DNA of 64,000 nt from Quercus robur (lineage: Eukaryota; Streptophyta; Magnoliopsida; Fagales; Fagaceae), in contig NC_065542.1 of NCBI RefSeq assembly GCF_932294415.1, forward strand, positions 48,077,942 to 48,141,941. Direction: 5' to 3'. The notes below the pieces were generated by a model. That model searched no databases and was not told the origin of the DNA. It saw only the letters and a program-made list of their open reading frames with translations. Numbering within the stretch: the stretch's first letter is position 1; every line of letters starts with the position of its first letter. Below, piece by piece: positions 47,633-59,392 of the stretch. The position numbers were made by a program, and so were the translations under genes.

Positions 47633-48005
47633 TAAGAGTAAGGTGGAGGATAAGGTTGTGGGTTTGAGATCTACTTGCATGTATAACTTAGAATTAAAGA
47701 AAAGTAGTGGCCCAGGCATTTTGACCCTGATTATCCTTCTTGGACATGCTTGATATTAGTTCACTTGTGGGGAGCCAATTTACTGTAGTTCACAGGATAC
47801 TTTCTCCTGCCATAAAGAATGGGTGGAGGTGGACATTCTTCTACCAGAGGTTGTTAAGTTGTTTACATTGAAAAGGACCTAGTTGAAGTGTTTATATTTA
47901 CCAACTCATGAAGCAATGTAGATGCTTCATGCTAGTTAATGATTATGATGAGATAAGGCCTCTTAACATTAGAATAGATGGAGTTTAGGCAGAGTATGCC
48001 CTCAG
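47633..48005 (+). repeat. Duplicated intron 12 segment inserted in exon 13
   Basis: It is a direct copy of 47091-47458 (starting TAAGAGTAAGGTGGAGGATA and ending at CTCAG), placed 23 bp into exon 13 of the second lipase copy. It keeps CACAGGATACTTTCTCC as in copy 1 (about 28541), whereas the source at about 47250 has lost four bases, so the insertion is older than that loss or came from a copy-1-like template. Confidence 0.92.
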
Positions 48006-49234
48006 TTTCAGAGATGAACTATGGATGGGAATTCGTGATCTTAGTCGGAAGACAGATCTGATTGTTCTTGTGCATAACCTGTCCCATAAAATACCTCGAT
48101 ACAATCACTCAGATTTGTCACAACAGAAGCCAGTCCTTTCTCTTCTGTTGGATGAGGCCAAATCTCTAGGAATCCCTTGGGTTCTTGCCATAACAAACGA
48201 ATTTTCTGTCAGTGCACATCAGCAAAAAGCAGCAATAGATGCTGTGGTGCAGGCATACCAAGCATCTTTAAGCTCAACTGGAGTAATCAATTCCTGTCCA
48301 TTGCCTGGTGTTGCAAGTGCTTCTTTGTCTTGCGGTGCAACTGGCGGAGATTCTGATGGGTGGATGGGTGCTAAAAAAGTTCTTTTTGCCCCGATCAATC
48401 TTGTTTGGAGGCCTTTCCGGTAGAAAGATATTGTTCTTTCAGTGGAGGGTGTTGCCTCTCTTTGTCAGCTAATCCACCGTGTGCTTCGAAGCCAAGAGGA
48501 AGACTCTTTCCAGGTAAAAGCATTTAAATTGATTTTGTATTAACAGAATGTAATGTTTGAACCCCTTCTTACTAATGGTATTGTGTTAAGTTATGACTAT
48601 GTGCACAAAAATTTCGATGTAGTAGCAACGGGTGTTGAATTCGCTGACAATATTCAAAAATGAATTTGGGCATTGAAATTTTTTTTTTTTTGGGGGGGGT
48701 GGTGGAGGGGTTCTGCAACAACGGTTGATTAAAAAAAATTGGGTGTTTAGAATATTGGAGAGTTTCATGAATGATTTCATTATCGCTGGATTGCATTAAT
48801 CACCCATGTATGAATCTAGTCTAGGTCATTGAGGAACTTCTTGTTCTTGGTTAGGTCATATACTTCTGCAATCTTTTTTATATGTTGGTTCTACTTTAGT
48901 TGATTATCCCAAAAACCATTTTACTGGTTACTTTGATGCTCTCTGGTTCTATTAATAACCATGTTGTAATATGTGTTGTGGTTTGTTGTTCATATGGTTT
49001 TCTTTTCAATATTAATTTTAATGTTTTTCTTTTTTCAAATTAAAGGAACTTGCTAAAGATAGACTTATGGTGGAGTTAGCACGAGAACAAGCAATGGTTA
49101 TAGAAGCAAGTAGAGATGCTCTGGCCAAGGCATCCTCCTTAACAGCTGCAGCTGTGGGTGCTTCCCTCGGTGCTAGTCTTGGTATTGTCTTGGCTGTTGT
49201 GATGGGTGCAGCATCTGCCTTGAGGAAGCCCTGA

Positions 49235-49542
49235 GAATTTACTCCATTTTCTTTTTAAGTTTAATTTTTCTAGAATTGAGAGTTTGGTAATTTTATTTTT
49301 ATAGTTTTCCCACGTGGCCATTTTTATCAATACCAGAGTTAATCATCTTACAAGGCATTTCTTCATATAGGCAAAGGGGCTTAGGCTTCTCTTTGAAGTT
49401 CTATTTGTTTATTTAAAGTTTTGAACCTATGCCATCTCTTCTGGATGTACAGATTGTATGTGTTGGTGAACAATGTCACTGATGATTTCAAGAATATACC
49501 CCAGTATAAACTATCTCCCATTAATAAAGAGTTGAGCACATT
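49235..49542 (+). other. 3' UTR part of the duplicated lipase segment
   Basis: It matches 30179-30498, including the AATAAA at 49523. Homology stops at about 49542 (GAGCACATTTA), which is the right border of the segmental duplication. Confidence 0.85.
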
Positions 49543-50369
49543 TAGTGCTGGGGTCTCAACCAAAATTCACAACCATTGGCCTCACCTCACACGTCATTAA
49601 AAAATTTAAAGTTGCAGATTGTATGTGGTGGGCTCAGCTGTGAGGCAGTAGGCAAATTATGTTGCTTTAGCACCTACAACAGCTCCAATTACTTTTAACA
49701 CTCGAAACTTATTTCAATTGACACTTTACTTGATTAGACATATGTATCTTATGCCATAACATCACTTAAATCTCATTTTTCTTATTCTTGCCAATGCCTC
49801 AAACACCTTCAATTTTTATTAGAATGGGAGAGAAGGAAATTCAAAATTAGACATTGTTAAAAGAAATTAAAGCCTAAAAGCCAGACTTTTTGAAGAATTA
49901 ACCAATAATAACAAAAAACCATCCTCATGACCAACTCAGAGGACAGGAGTGGAGGGTATATTCAAAGCCACTTAAGAAAGAGGCTCTCACAACAAATCTA
50001 AGGGGGTGCTGTACATGTTCAGTACCATACCACCAAGATCCAAATAGAAGGAAAATTTTAAGGTTGGCTGGAGTATCATACAGCAGGTACAATGTAAAGA
50101 GAGAGAGATCAAAAACCTACCATAGTGTGATTAGGCAACAGTTCTAAGATTCTTTGGATCACTCCCAAGAAAAAATGCAACAGACATCAAGCAATGGCAA
50201 TTTTTCAGATAATTTATCCTATAACCTTCAAATATATGTCAATCCTGTATAAAGAGCAGAGACCAAGTAAACTTAGAAGCAAGCAAACTTGCTAGGAAAG
50301 CCAACAAGAAACTTCAACCAGTCAAGACCTACTGTAAATGACTAGGCAGTATTGTGACCCACCGAACAA

Positions 50370-50460
50370 TTTTTTTTTTTTTGAAAGTAATGTAATTTTT
50401 ATTGCCCTCAAAAAATAGAGTTGCCCAAGTATACAGGAAGTATACAACTGGGGACCATAC
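50370..50460 (-). mobile_element. Retroposon 3' end
   Basis: Read on minus it gives TTGTATACTTCCTGTATACT, then GAGGGCAATAAAAATTACAT and poly(A), as at plant LINE or SINE 3' ends. It is 5' truncated. Confidence 0.6.
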
Positions 50461-51067
50461 GATTAATCACACAAATTACATGAATTTATCGAAACAATAA
50501 CAGACCACAAGGACTGACAATGCAAATCCGAGATCCAACTCATCAAAAAAAATAAATTGCAAAACTGACATTCAATCCAACAAAATCTGAACTCAACTAA
50601 ACACAACTCATAAAGCAAATCTATATAAGACTGCCCTTAAACAACAAAATTACAATATTTTCAATATGGCTGTGAACCTAAAGAAAGTCAGAAACTATCT
50701 TATTTTTTTAAAAAAATTGGGACTGTTCATAAATATAAATTCCATATATGTCAGGCGTTTTAATCTGACATGTTTTATACTACTAACTCTTTAGGATTGC
50801 TCAAATAATGACCTTTATTTCTGCAAAAGAAAAACATCCCAACTGGTTACCAACATAGACATGGTATTATGATTAACTGATTCAATTCAGTCATTTGATG
50901 AAGCCAACAAAGATTGTTTCAGAAATAAAGAAGGCACAAACACATTATTAATCCTAGGCAACCTGAACATGGAACAACATGGGCAAAATCTAGGCAAGGT
51001 AGTTTCGGTCAAGTCTTTAAGTTAGAATCAAGCAAGACAGTTAATCAACATTAGCCATCAACGAGGC

Positions 51068-51190
51068 CAATGAGCTCTAATTCAAATGGCACTTGCTTCC
51101 CCCATACAAATAAATGGAAGGCCACCAAGTTGTGGGTTTAAAAGTTAAAACCCCATTAGGAGCATTGAAGCTTACCAACCTAAAAACATT
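51068..51190 (+). mobile_element. tRNA-derived SINE (copy 4)
   Basis: The A-box-like TCTAATTCAAATGGCACTTG is followed by GTTGTGGGTTTAAAAG, a degenerate B box. It aligns with the SINE copies at 22393 and 28344. Confidence 0.55.
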
Positions 51191-52375
51191 AATCATTAAA
51201 TAGAGAAGCTCTCTGGGTTTTACAAAATCATTTTGGACTTTTATCTTTATTTTTAGTATGTCATATAATCCAATTAACCATCCAGCCAATTGGATGGTAA
51301 AACCATTACACCTGTGATTAAATGTTATCAAGGATCAACGTGGCAGAGAGTTATAAACCATCACAAAGTAATCCTTTAATAGTTCAATTTTGTTTTCTAT
51401 GGGGAATTTAGTGAAGTGGGAAGTGGTGAGGAACAACCAAAAACTGGAGAGCCAGTCATATAGACTTCCAAAGAAATTAAGGGGTTTACTCATCAATTAA
51501 GGCCACAAAACAAAAGAATTCAGGGCATACCAAAGAGCTACCCATAACGACCATGCATGTCCTACATATATAGCAAGTGATTTCCAAGTTATAAGAAGCT
51601 GAGTTCCAAATTCCACACCTTGACAAAAAAGGAATATTAATCTCTCCAAACAGAACCCACATAAACCCCATTAGGACATAGTTTTTACATCGGTAAGATC
51701 AGTAAACAAGCCAAACAAACTGATTGGGTATAAACAATCCCACAAAGCCAAAGAAGAAACCAAGTATCTAAACTTAACATGAAGAGCTAAAAATGCTCCA
51801 TCACAACAGAAACCACAATCAATAATATTATATATTAAAAAAAATATATATATCAAATACTGGGGAACCTCACAGAGTCACAGTAGTACTCTTGGACTTG
51901 GATTGAATGGCTCCTCCACATACAGTACCAAATTGGCATACTCCATTCCCGCCAACACCAACCCTACATTCTGTTTTCGCAACTCTCTCTCTCTATCTCG
52001 CTCTCTGCTCTGGTGTATTGTAATTGAAGTAAAACTAAATAAAATTAAAATTTGTATTAAAAAAAAAAAGTGTCACGTAAGAGTAAATGTAAAAAGTGAG
52101 GGGTAAAATGGAGAGTAAGAAAAATTAAATAAATGTTGCGCTAATTTCTTGAATTGCTTATGGTTTGGGTTGTGAATGATGAATAAAAATCCCTTTGTTT
52201 TGTTCACTCCCACTCAAAGTCGGATAGATTTGCATTCAATACAAACAAATGTTATACATCCAAACGTAACAAATTAAAATGGTAAAATTATCATCTTGAT
52301 TACTTCATGAACTATAAGTACAAAGAATTAAAAAATCATATACAAAAAGAATCATCATCAACATGTAGATCATCA

Positions 52376-52828
52376 TCAATGACGGTGATAGCACTTGGAT
52401 TTCTTGGAAAGATTAATCTCTGGCTCAGGCTTAGGGATGTCTCTCAAATCCACCAATTGAATCTTTCTTTTGGCCTTTTGAACTTGTTGGTATCCAAGTT
52501 GTAGCTTTCTTTTTGATGCTTCAAGTTTCAACTCCAATGACTTCCTCTTCTCCTCTTCCTCCTTTTGCGCTTTCCTTTGCCGCCATGCAGCCAAATTAAT
52601 CTTGACCACAATCCTCTCTTTCTTTTCACCATTCTCGGCAGCAGAAGACAACGTTGAGATCGCTTCCTTCTTGTTACCATCATCTTGCTGCTTTGAAGGA
52701 AACCCAGAAGCAGAAGCAGAAGCAGAAGCAGAAGAGAGAGACTTCTTCAAACCCATACGAGGGTTAGGATCTAAACCCATAGCCACACGAGTTCTTGCAT
52801 CTAAACCCAAAAGCATAGCCATAGCCAT
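52376..52828 (-). CDS. Hypothetical basic protein, 150 aa
   Basis: This ORF has no intron and starts at an ATG that opens MAMAMLLGLDARTRVAMGLD. Features are a Ser/Ala repeat (SASASASASG, residues about 34-43), a highly charged lysine/glutamate/arginine-rich helix (about 75-115: AWRQRKAQKEEEEKRKSLEL), probably a coiled coil, and a basic tail. I do not recognise the family. Upstream in-frame ATGs exist (to 52939), but the added residues look like leader sequence. The open frame and composition favour a real gene, possibly nuclear. There is no other support. Confidence 0.45.
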   Translation of the reverse strand: MAMAMLLGLDARTRVAMGLDPNPRMGLKKSLSSASASASASGFPSKQQDDGNKKEAISTLSSAAENGEKKERIVVKINLAAWRQRKAQKEEEEKRKSLELKLEASKRKLQLGYQQVQKAKRKIQLVDLRDIPKPEPEINLSKKSKCYHRH

Positions 52829-53208
52829 GACTACCGAAATCTTCAGGAGAGAGTATTTTTGCGTACTGAAATCTTCAAGAGAAAGTATTTTTGCGTTTAG
52901 GTTTTTTCTTGCCAAAGTGGGATAGATATATATATACAAAAATTTACTACATCACTCTCCGACTCCCGCACGGAGACGGAGAAACTCTCACTCTCTGTTT
53001 TGTTATCACCGACTCAGAGGAATACTTTCATCCCACGCAACCCCAACTAGCCGTTACTATTTCAAATATTATGCATTACAAGAATTAATAATAGTTTTAT
53101 ACTTTTCAATGACATGATAGTAATGTACGTACGGTGTACCTGCTCGCTGCAAGGGCAATACAGATTTGAATGAATTGACTAAAAAGAGAGAAATTTCCAA
53201 TTGAATAA

Positions 53209-53490
53209 TCATCTTGAAATGGGCCGTGGATCTTTCTTCTTCTTTTTCTTGAAATGTTTAGAGGCAGTGGCGGCGCCACTCAGAGGTCAGGGTGTTCCTG
53301 GGAACACCCTGACTTCAAAAAAAAAAAAAAATTATATATAATAATTAAATTTTTTTTATTTGTTTACCCTTAAAAAAAAATAGGAACACCCCCAAGCAAT
53401 ATCAGGAACACCCTCAAAATTTTTATGCCAAACAAATTTTGAACTAAAATCTAAAAAAAAAAAAAAAAAAAATTTGTAACAGAGAATCTG

Positions 53491-53526
<36 letters not shown>

Positions 53527-55499
53527 CCAAAATCATCAGTTTTTGTCGTCACAGCCACTCACCACCACATCGCCGGTCACTTCCATGTCTCCGGCCACTT
53601 CCATTTGGTCAACCGCAGTCTCCCCACCTGCTTCAGCTTCTTCTTCCTTGCTGTTTCTTCTCCGTTCTCTGTTTTTCTTCGACTTTTCCGCTTCTCTGCT
53701 CTTTGTTATTTCTAGTTTTGAACGCTAATTGCCGTATGTTCTTTGTACATTAGAGTCCTACTCCCCACGTGAATACTGAAGCCATTGAATGAGTCAACAG
53801 TTTTCAAAATTTTCAACCTTATCTCCAACCACCCACGTGTTTGGCTATAACTTTTGCACATTAATTTTTATTTCTCTTGTCTTTTCATTATTGCATTTAG
53901 TAAGTACATTTACCTTTTTTTTTTTTTTGAAATAAAAAGGTTGTAAGTACATATACTTGATAATATTATTAAACTACAACCCTTTTAAAAAAAAATTTAT
54001 ACTACAACCATAATTATTAATATATTTAAGGGAATTATTACGTCAGACTTTAAAATCATTTTATATTTTTAAGAGAATATATAAAATTTTTAAGAAAATA
54101 TATATATTTAGTAGTAATTTTAAAACAGTACACCGATATTAATTGGTATCAAAATATTTCGTTTCTCTAACTAAACCAAAACGGCCTCCGGTATGGTATC
54201 GGAGAGGCACGGGTGTGTGCACACATGAGGTGTGTGCTAGTGTGTGCTAATGCACAGTGGGGTGTGTGCTAAACTGCTAGTAGTTAGTAAAAAAAATTAA
54301 CGAAGCAACTAAACATCAATAATTAATAATTTAATTAACTAATACATTATAAAAAACAAAAAAATTAAATTATATTAGGCTAAACATCAATTAATAATTT
54401 AATAATTAATGAAACAACAATACAACAAATTATAGTTTATAAAAGAAAAACAAATTTATGAAACAACTAAACAACAATAATTAATAATTTTATTAATATT
54501 TCAAATGAACTTATAGTTTATTCTATAGGTACCTTTGTTCATTTCATTTCTTTTTATTTTTATTTTTTTCCTTTTGAGATTTTTTGGTGTACAGAATGCA
54601 AATTTGTTTTGGTTTTAAGAACATTTTTTTTTTTAAAGCACAAACTTCATGCGGGCCAAACCTTGAATTTCGGTTGATATTTACCAAAACGTCCTAAAAC
54701 AGACTGAAATTACCCAAAATTTTTTCAATGTGGAATAGGAACACCCTGGACAAAATTCCTGGAGTCGCCACTGTTTAGAGGCAACTTTCAACGCCTTAGT
54801 CCAAGCCTGTAATGAATAGCGTAAAATAAAATAAGAAAAATGCTTTTTGTTTTTGTTTTTAATAAAATGATGAACCAAAATAAATTGCACTCAATAGAGA
54901 CAAAGTTTTCCTACAAAATCTTTTATTTTTTTCTCTCAAAAGGGCTTATTAATTTCAGGTTAATTATCTCAAAATTTCAGATTAAAAAATATAGAAATAA
55001 AGAAAACAAAATAATAGAAATTCTCTAATAGGAATAGAAATACCTTTGTGGTGTGTGGGAAACAAGTAAAAGTGGGCTTCAGAGGAGTTGGGGAGAACTC
55101 AGATGCCTTGGTTTTGTTCTTGTGCATGTGCTTCATCTTCAAAACATTAAGATTAAGATTGATGTTGAGCTTCTTCTTGATGTTGGAAGTGACTTTCTTC
55201 AACTTGGTTTTGTTGCTCAACACCATAGCACCACCACCAAATGAGATCTTTCTATTTTTGGGTGTCATGAAATCCAAATCTTCAAAATCAGAATCCAAGT
55301 CCATGGCACTGTAAGCCCGAGGGACCAAAGGGGACCATATTGAGCTCTGCGTGTAGTCGAAGTCGAAAGCCGATGACTTGTCAGGGAATTTGCAGAGAAG
55401 CTCTTTTGACACTAATGGTTCTAAGTAGTACACCACTTTTGTAGTGCCCATAACAGACCTCTCTGTCTCTTCTTCTTCTTCTACTTTGGACATAGCCAT
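53209..55499 (-). pseudogene. Small plant-specific gene interrupted by an hAT element in exon 2
   Basis: Exon 1 (55499-55044, 152 codons) starts MAMSKVEEEEETERSVMG and contains KELLCKFPDKSSAFDFDYTQ, SSIWSPLVPR and a basic region. It ends CFPHTTK before GT. After a CATTACAG acceptor, exon 2 starts at 54806 (AWTKALKVASK). At 54774 the coding sequence is cut by an hAT element (53265-54773) and resumes after it as HFKKKKKKDPRPISR and stop (53256-53209). Removing the element and one 8-bp repeat gives an open frame of 178 codons. I do not know the protein's function; the WSPLVPR-type motif recalls uncharacterised plant proteins. With the element in place a transcript would end in about 20 foreign residues. 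Confidence 0.85.
53265..54773. mobile_element. hAT (Tip100-like) element, 1509 bp
   Basis: The ends are CAGTGGCGGCGCCACT and, inverted, CAGTGGCGACTCCAGG, and the 8-bp target TTTAGAGG is repeated exactly (53257-53264 and 54774-54781). GGGTGTTCCTGGGAACACCC near the left end is a perfect palindrome. Inside are long A runs, a short Ser/Thr-rich ORF (53543-53728, probably derived from captured or leader sequence) and a nested remnant (54108-54205) of the element type found at 62542. There is no transposase. Confidence 0.93.
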
Positions 55500-55528
55500 A
55501 TCTAAGAGAGATCTTGTTCTGAATCTTC

Positions 55529-55536
55529 TATATAAG
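55529..55536 (-). promoter_or_regulatory. TATA box of the interrupted small gene
   Basis: On the minus strand CTTATATAGAAG lies about 30-40 bp upstream of the presumed ATG at 55499. The distance leaves only a very short leader, so transcription may also start further upstream. Confidence 0.4.
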
Positions 55537-55539
55537 ATA

Positions 55540-57800
55540 CTCTCTACATAGAATGTTGTGATATTTTTTGCCTTTTTTTTGCTTACTGTTTCCTTTGTGG
55601 GATTTGGACCGTTTGGGACTTGTGTTTAAAGCAAACGTGAGGGAAGAAAGAACAACAGGATGTTTTGGAAAGTTACCGTTACATTTTCAATTTTAAATGA
55701 GATGTGCCTGCTTTGTCCCTTGTTTCTTAACCTTTTTCTCGATTTTGCCCTCCATTTTTGCTTTTTTATCATTTTGGTCCATGGAGTGAGTGATATAGGT
55801 GTCATGTCACGTGTACCATACCCACAATAGTTTAGAACAGTGAATAACCTAACAAAAAGTGACCATAGGAGAATCTTAGGAACATGTAGTCAATTTTTGC
55901 TACAACCAATAAAATAAAAAATAAAGTATTTACAATGATTTGCTGCTTGTGAATTTATATTACATAATAATACTTGAAATATGTGATGAAATCATAAAAG
56001 TGTTCATCTCTTTATATATTAACTAGTACTCAAAAAAAAAAAAAAAAAAAAAACACTAGCACTTTCCATAAAAAAATACAAATACTAGCACTCAAAGTAA
56101 ATATTTCTTTTTAGAAGAACTAAAAGTGGAGATTGATCAAGAAAGCTACTTACAGCTTGAGGCTAGATCAAGCATCCTGATATTCAAATCCAAATTGTCT
56201 TATTTTCTTTAGATTTGAATATTGTGGGTCTTAAAAATTTAGAGCCCTAATTTGGAATTTGGATGAATGGTGAGTCCAAGCTTAATGGCTCAGAACATAG
56301 TAGACCTACTACCAAGAAGATCATACCTCAATGACCACCCCTAGCCATGGAGGTCGACTAAGTAGGCCTCTTTTACTGTATGTTTGTAGTCATCGCATTT
56401 TTGTATGTATTATTTCACTCACCATCAATCTTATTTAATGCTACTTGATATGTGATTAGTTCTCGAACTCATAATGCAAAAAGGTTGATAGAGGATGTTG
56501 TCCTTCACTCACTCCTATTTGGAGTCTCTATGAGGCATAGGGTGACTAACTTGAGCCCTATATTCAAGAGATAGTAAAATTCCAATTTTACCTCAACAGA
56601 GGTCTTACAAATATCCAATCACAGTTGTAGGAAAATATATGAAATCATAAGCTTATAGTCAAAGTTTCAATAATTTGTTAAAATTTAAGAGTTTTCAAAA
56701 TGACATTAGGCCTAACCGATAATAATAAGAAGGCCATGTGACCACGTGAATTGATATATTAATAATATAATTGATCACATGACCTGATATATCCATAAGG
56801 TGACTTGATTTGATATATCAATGTGATGTTGGGTGGAGATACTCACACTAAATGACAAAATTTGAAAAGTTAAATCAATTTCTTCTAATTTATTTATATC
56901 ATTCACACTAAACAACAAAAGCTTGAAAAGTTGAATTCAACATTTAGTTTTCTTCTCATTTATTTGATAGCATTCACATCGAGTGGACAAAAAAAAAAAA
57001 AAAATTATAAAAAAAAAACTTAATAAAAAGAAGACAAAGAAACATAGTTGAAATTTCGGTTCGGTACTGATCTACCTACTAGAATGGCCTATTTTCACCA
57101 ATAAGTCTGATATTTAGAATGATACTATTTGAATGTGTTTTTGTATTGGTGGACTGACTGGTAGGATAATTACTAATTGTATTGGATGATTCAATACTTT
57201 TATTAACTTCCTTGATCAGACCTTCATGGCTGATTATAATTTATGGGTTTGATCTATGTTATTTGTTTGCTTATGGGTTTGGTAATTACAAATGGCAATG
57301 GCTTTGTCTTTTTCGCCAACGACTCTATTTTTAAGAATCATCTGGTGGTTTTAAGTGACGGTGCAAATGGTAGTTTGAGTGGTTTGTGTGACGATAGTGT
57401 CTGTGTCTTTTTGGCTGAAATGGGTAGAGAAATTATAGTACATTCCTATCAACTAGTGGGGGGGGGGGGGGGGGGGGAGGTGTTCATTTCACAATTATGA
57501 TTTGATTTCCTGAATTTAACAGTGTACAGAAAGAATGTGGCACTCGTTACATCTTTAGCTTTGTAATATTTAATCAAAGCCATGAAATAAATCCATTTCA
57601 AATGGAGATGAACCTAATACAAAAGTTACAGTTTAAACTTAAAGCCCTATCTCAAACAAATTAAATACATGAAAAAAGGCATGCAATATGCATATCTAAC
57701 TGAAAAGGAAAGGCATATATTACAACCACTATCATGCAAATTTCAAACCTTGGCCCAAATATGTTTGGTGCCTCCTATTTCATACATTATTTGTCTATCA
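55540..57800. other. Intergenic region
   Basis: It is AT-rich. There is an 85-codon ORF at 57243-57500 (plus) with no family resemblance, ending in a run of about 22 G (57457-57478). A runs lie at 56033-56052 and 56991-57003. I see no supported gene. Confidence 0.5.
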
Positions 57801-57829
57801 AAGTTATACACATAGCGAGTGAATTTCAC

Positions 57830-59392
57830 TCCATATACAAGTAAAAGCAATGTGTAGAATACCTAATATCTTTCAATCCTTCTTCAGCACCAAAAAGTGC
57901 TTCCTGATTGTCCTGTTTAGCAGAAAAGGCAGAAATGCTATCAAAAGCAAAGTCCAAGTCCTCTCCCATGTCCGTGTCTATGGATCCTAGTTTCTGAGTT
58001 GCCATATTTCATCCAGAATAATTGTCATTTTGAGAGAGATCATCTTTAGGCCTTTAGAAGGCACGGGGCATTAGGGGGGGATCTAGGACTAGTTTGATGA
58101 TGTCCTCACCCAGGGCTGGCCCTGGGCCTAGGCCACTTAGGCCACCACCTAGGGCCCCTTACTAGAGGAAGGCCCCAAATTTTTTTTTGGGGGGGGGGGG
58201 GGGGTTGGAAATTGATATATATATATTTTTTAAAAAATTTGGAGATATAGAAAAAAAAAAGTTTATATTTTTCCTTTACTTTTAAGAAGTCTTAAAGAAT
58301 TGAGTAATGCTAGAGATAATACAACTTTAAATACATGAGTCTTACAAATAGAGTAATACTACAGTTACAAACTATTTTACAACATTTTTACAAATTGTTG
58401 TTATAGCCAACTTTTTACCGGTTCTCATCTAGACCCACCAATAGCATCACTTTTTTATATATCTATAATCATTTATCACATCATCAGTTTGTAAAAGTTT
58501 TTGTAAAAGAATTTGTATCTCTAGCATTTTCCCTTACAAATATATGTTTCACTAATCACAAGAAATAATTTAGATAAGAAAATATTAGAAATATTATTAA
58601 TTTTACTTGAAAACTTTACAAATTGATATGACAATTAATATGATACGTGGACATAAATGCATTTTTGAACTATTTTTTGTGATTAATGATACATCTTTGT
58701 AAGCCTCATGTTATAAAATTTATAATATTTCTAACATCATTAATTCAAATGCTTGTTTATTATCTTCTTGAGGTGTCATTAATCGCATTCATTTTTACAT
58801 CGTTTGAAAGTTTTTTTTAGTAAAATTTGTTATAGCTTTAGCATTTCCCCCCAAAAAAAAGCATATTACAAAATGAAAGGAATAGATTTTTGTTATATAA
58901 AAAAAATGATATTAAATACTAGTTAAATATTATTTAAGTGATAACAAAAAGGCCTCATTTAATTATATCGCTTTAGGCCTCCAAATTTGTTGGGTCGCCT
59001 CTGTCCTTACCAGAAGAAATTTGATGCTCACTTGCTCTGAACCCCCAACAGCAAGAATGCCAAATGGCTTTAGCAATGGGGCAATTGAAGAATATGTGGC
59101 TGCTTGATTCTGAATCTTGACATCATAGAGGGCATGCAAGGTTCATAGAGTCGATCCTCATGAATATGTTTTCTTTGGTTGGAAGAGTGTTAGCTCCAAT
59201 TCTCCAAAGAATCATTCTTAATCTTTCTGGAACTTTGATCTTCCATAGCCTCTTCCAATGGACTACAACTAAAGGTAGGGAGCTGTCTTGTTCCGCTGCT
59301 CACTTGCCTTAGAATTAGATACCCATATGTGCTTGTCTAGTTTGAATCTTGTAGGCAAGAGGAGGGAGAGGCCGGTTCATCATCAAAACAGT
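57830..59392 (-). mobile_element. LINE ORF2 C-terminal remnant, split by an hAT
   Basis: On the minus strand, 59392-59012 encodes pieces of the zinc-binding region that follows LINE reverse transcriptases: LWRIGANTLPTKENIFMRID, MNLACPL, then SSHIFFNCPIAKAIWHSCCW. After the hAT (58111-59003) the reading resumes with IKLVLDPP and [11 protein letters not shown], as expected for this region. Stops and frame changes show that it is dead. Confidence 0.8.
58111..59003. mobile_element. hAT (Tip100-like) element, 893 bp
   Basis: The ends are CAGGGCTGGCCCTGGGCCTA and, inverted, CAGAGGCGACCCAACAAATT. The 8-bp flanks TCCTCACC (58103-58110) and TCCTTACC (59004-59011) differ at one position. It lies within a LINE remnant and contains a MITE-like fold-back (about 58360-58530) and a G run (58189-58204). 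Confidence 0.88.

Larger units (their letters stand above)
42931..49234 (+). pseudogene. Second, dead copy of the lipase gene (exons 7-14 only)
   Basis: It begins in mid-exon 7 (42931-43142, matching 21001-21206). Exons 8-10 are absent. Exon 11 is at 46089-46428, exon 12 at 46531-46683, exon 13 in two parts (47610-47632 and 48006-48513) and exon 14 at 49046-49234. Loss of exons 8-10 (422 coding bases) breaks the frame. Exon 13 is interrupted by 373 bp, carries a TAG at 48421-48423 where copy 1 has AAG, and lacks six bases after SSTGVINSCP. The G4-like motif TNKF is TNEF. The lipase catalytic part (exons 1-6) is not present, so only the P-loop half was copied. Confidence 0.95.
49543..52375. 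other. Intergenic region with retroposon remnants
   Basis: No gene is seen. It contains a retroposon 3' end on minus (50370-50460, with a T13 run), a SINE-like segment (51068-51190), a (TA)n tract near 51840-51855 and a CT-rich stretch near 51982-52008. Confidence 0.6.

Noticed and set aside
53543..53728. A Ser/Thr/Pro-rich 61-codon ORF
   Set aside because: It lies inside the hAT element, is low in complexity and shows no transposase similarity.
57243..57500. An 85-codon ORF with a hydrophobic start that could be a secreted peptide
   Set aside because: It ends in a long glycine run made by poly(G), and nothing around it supports a gene.
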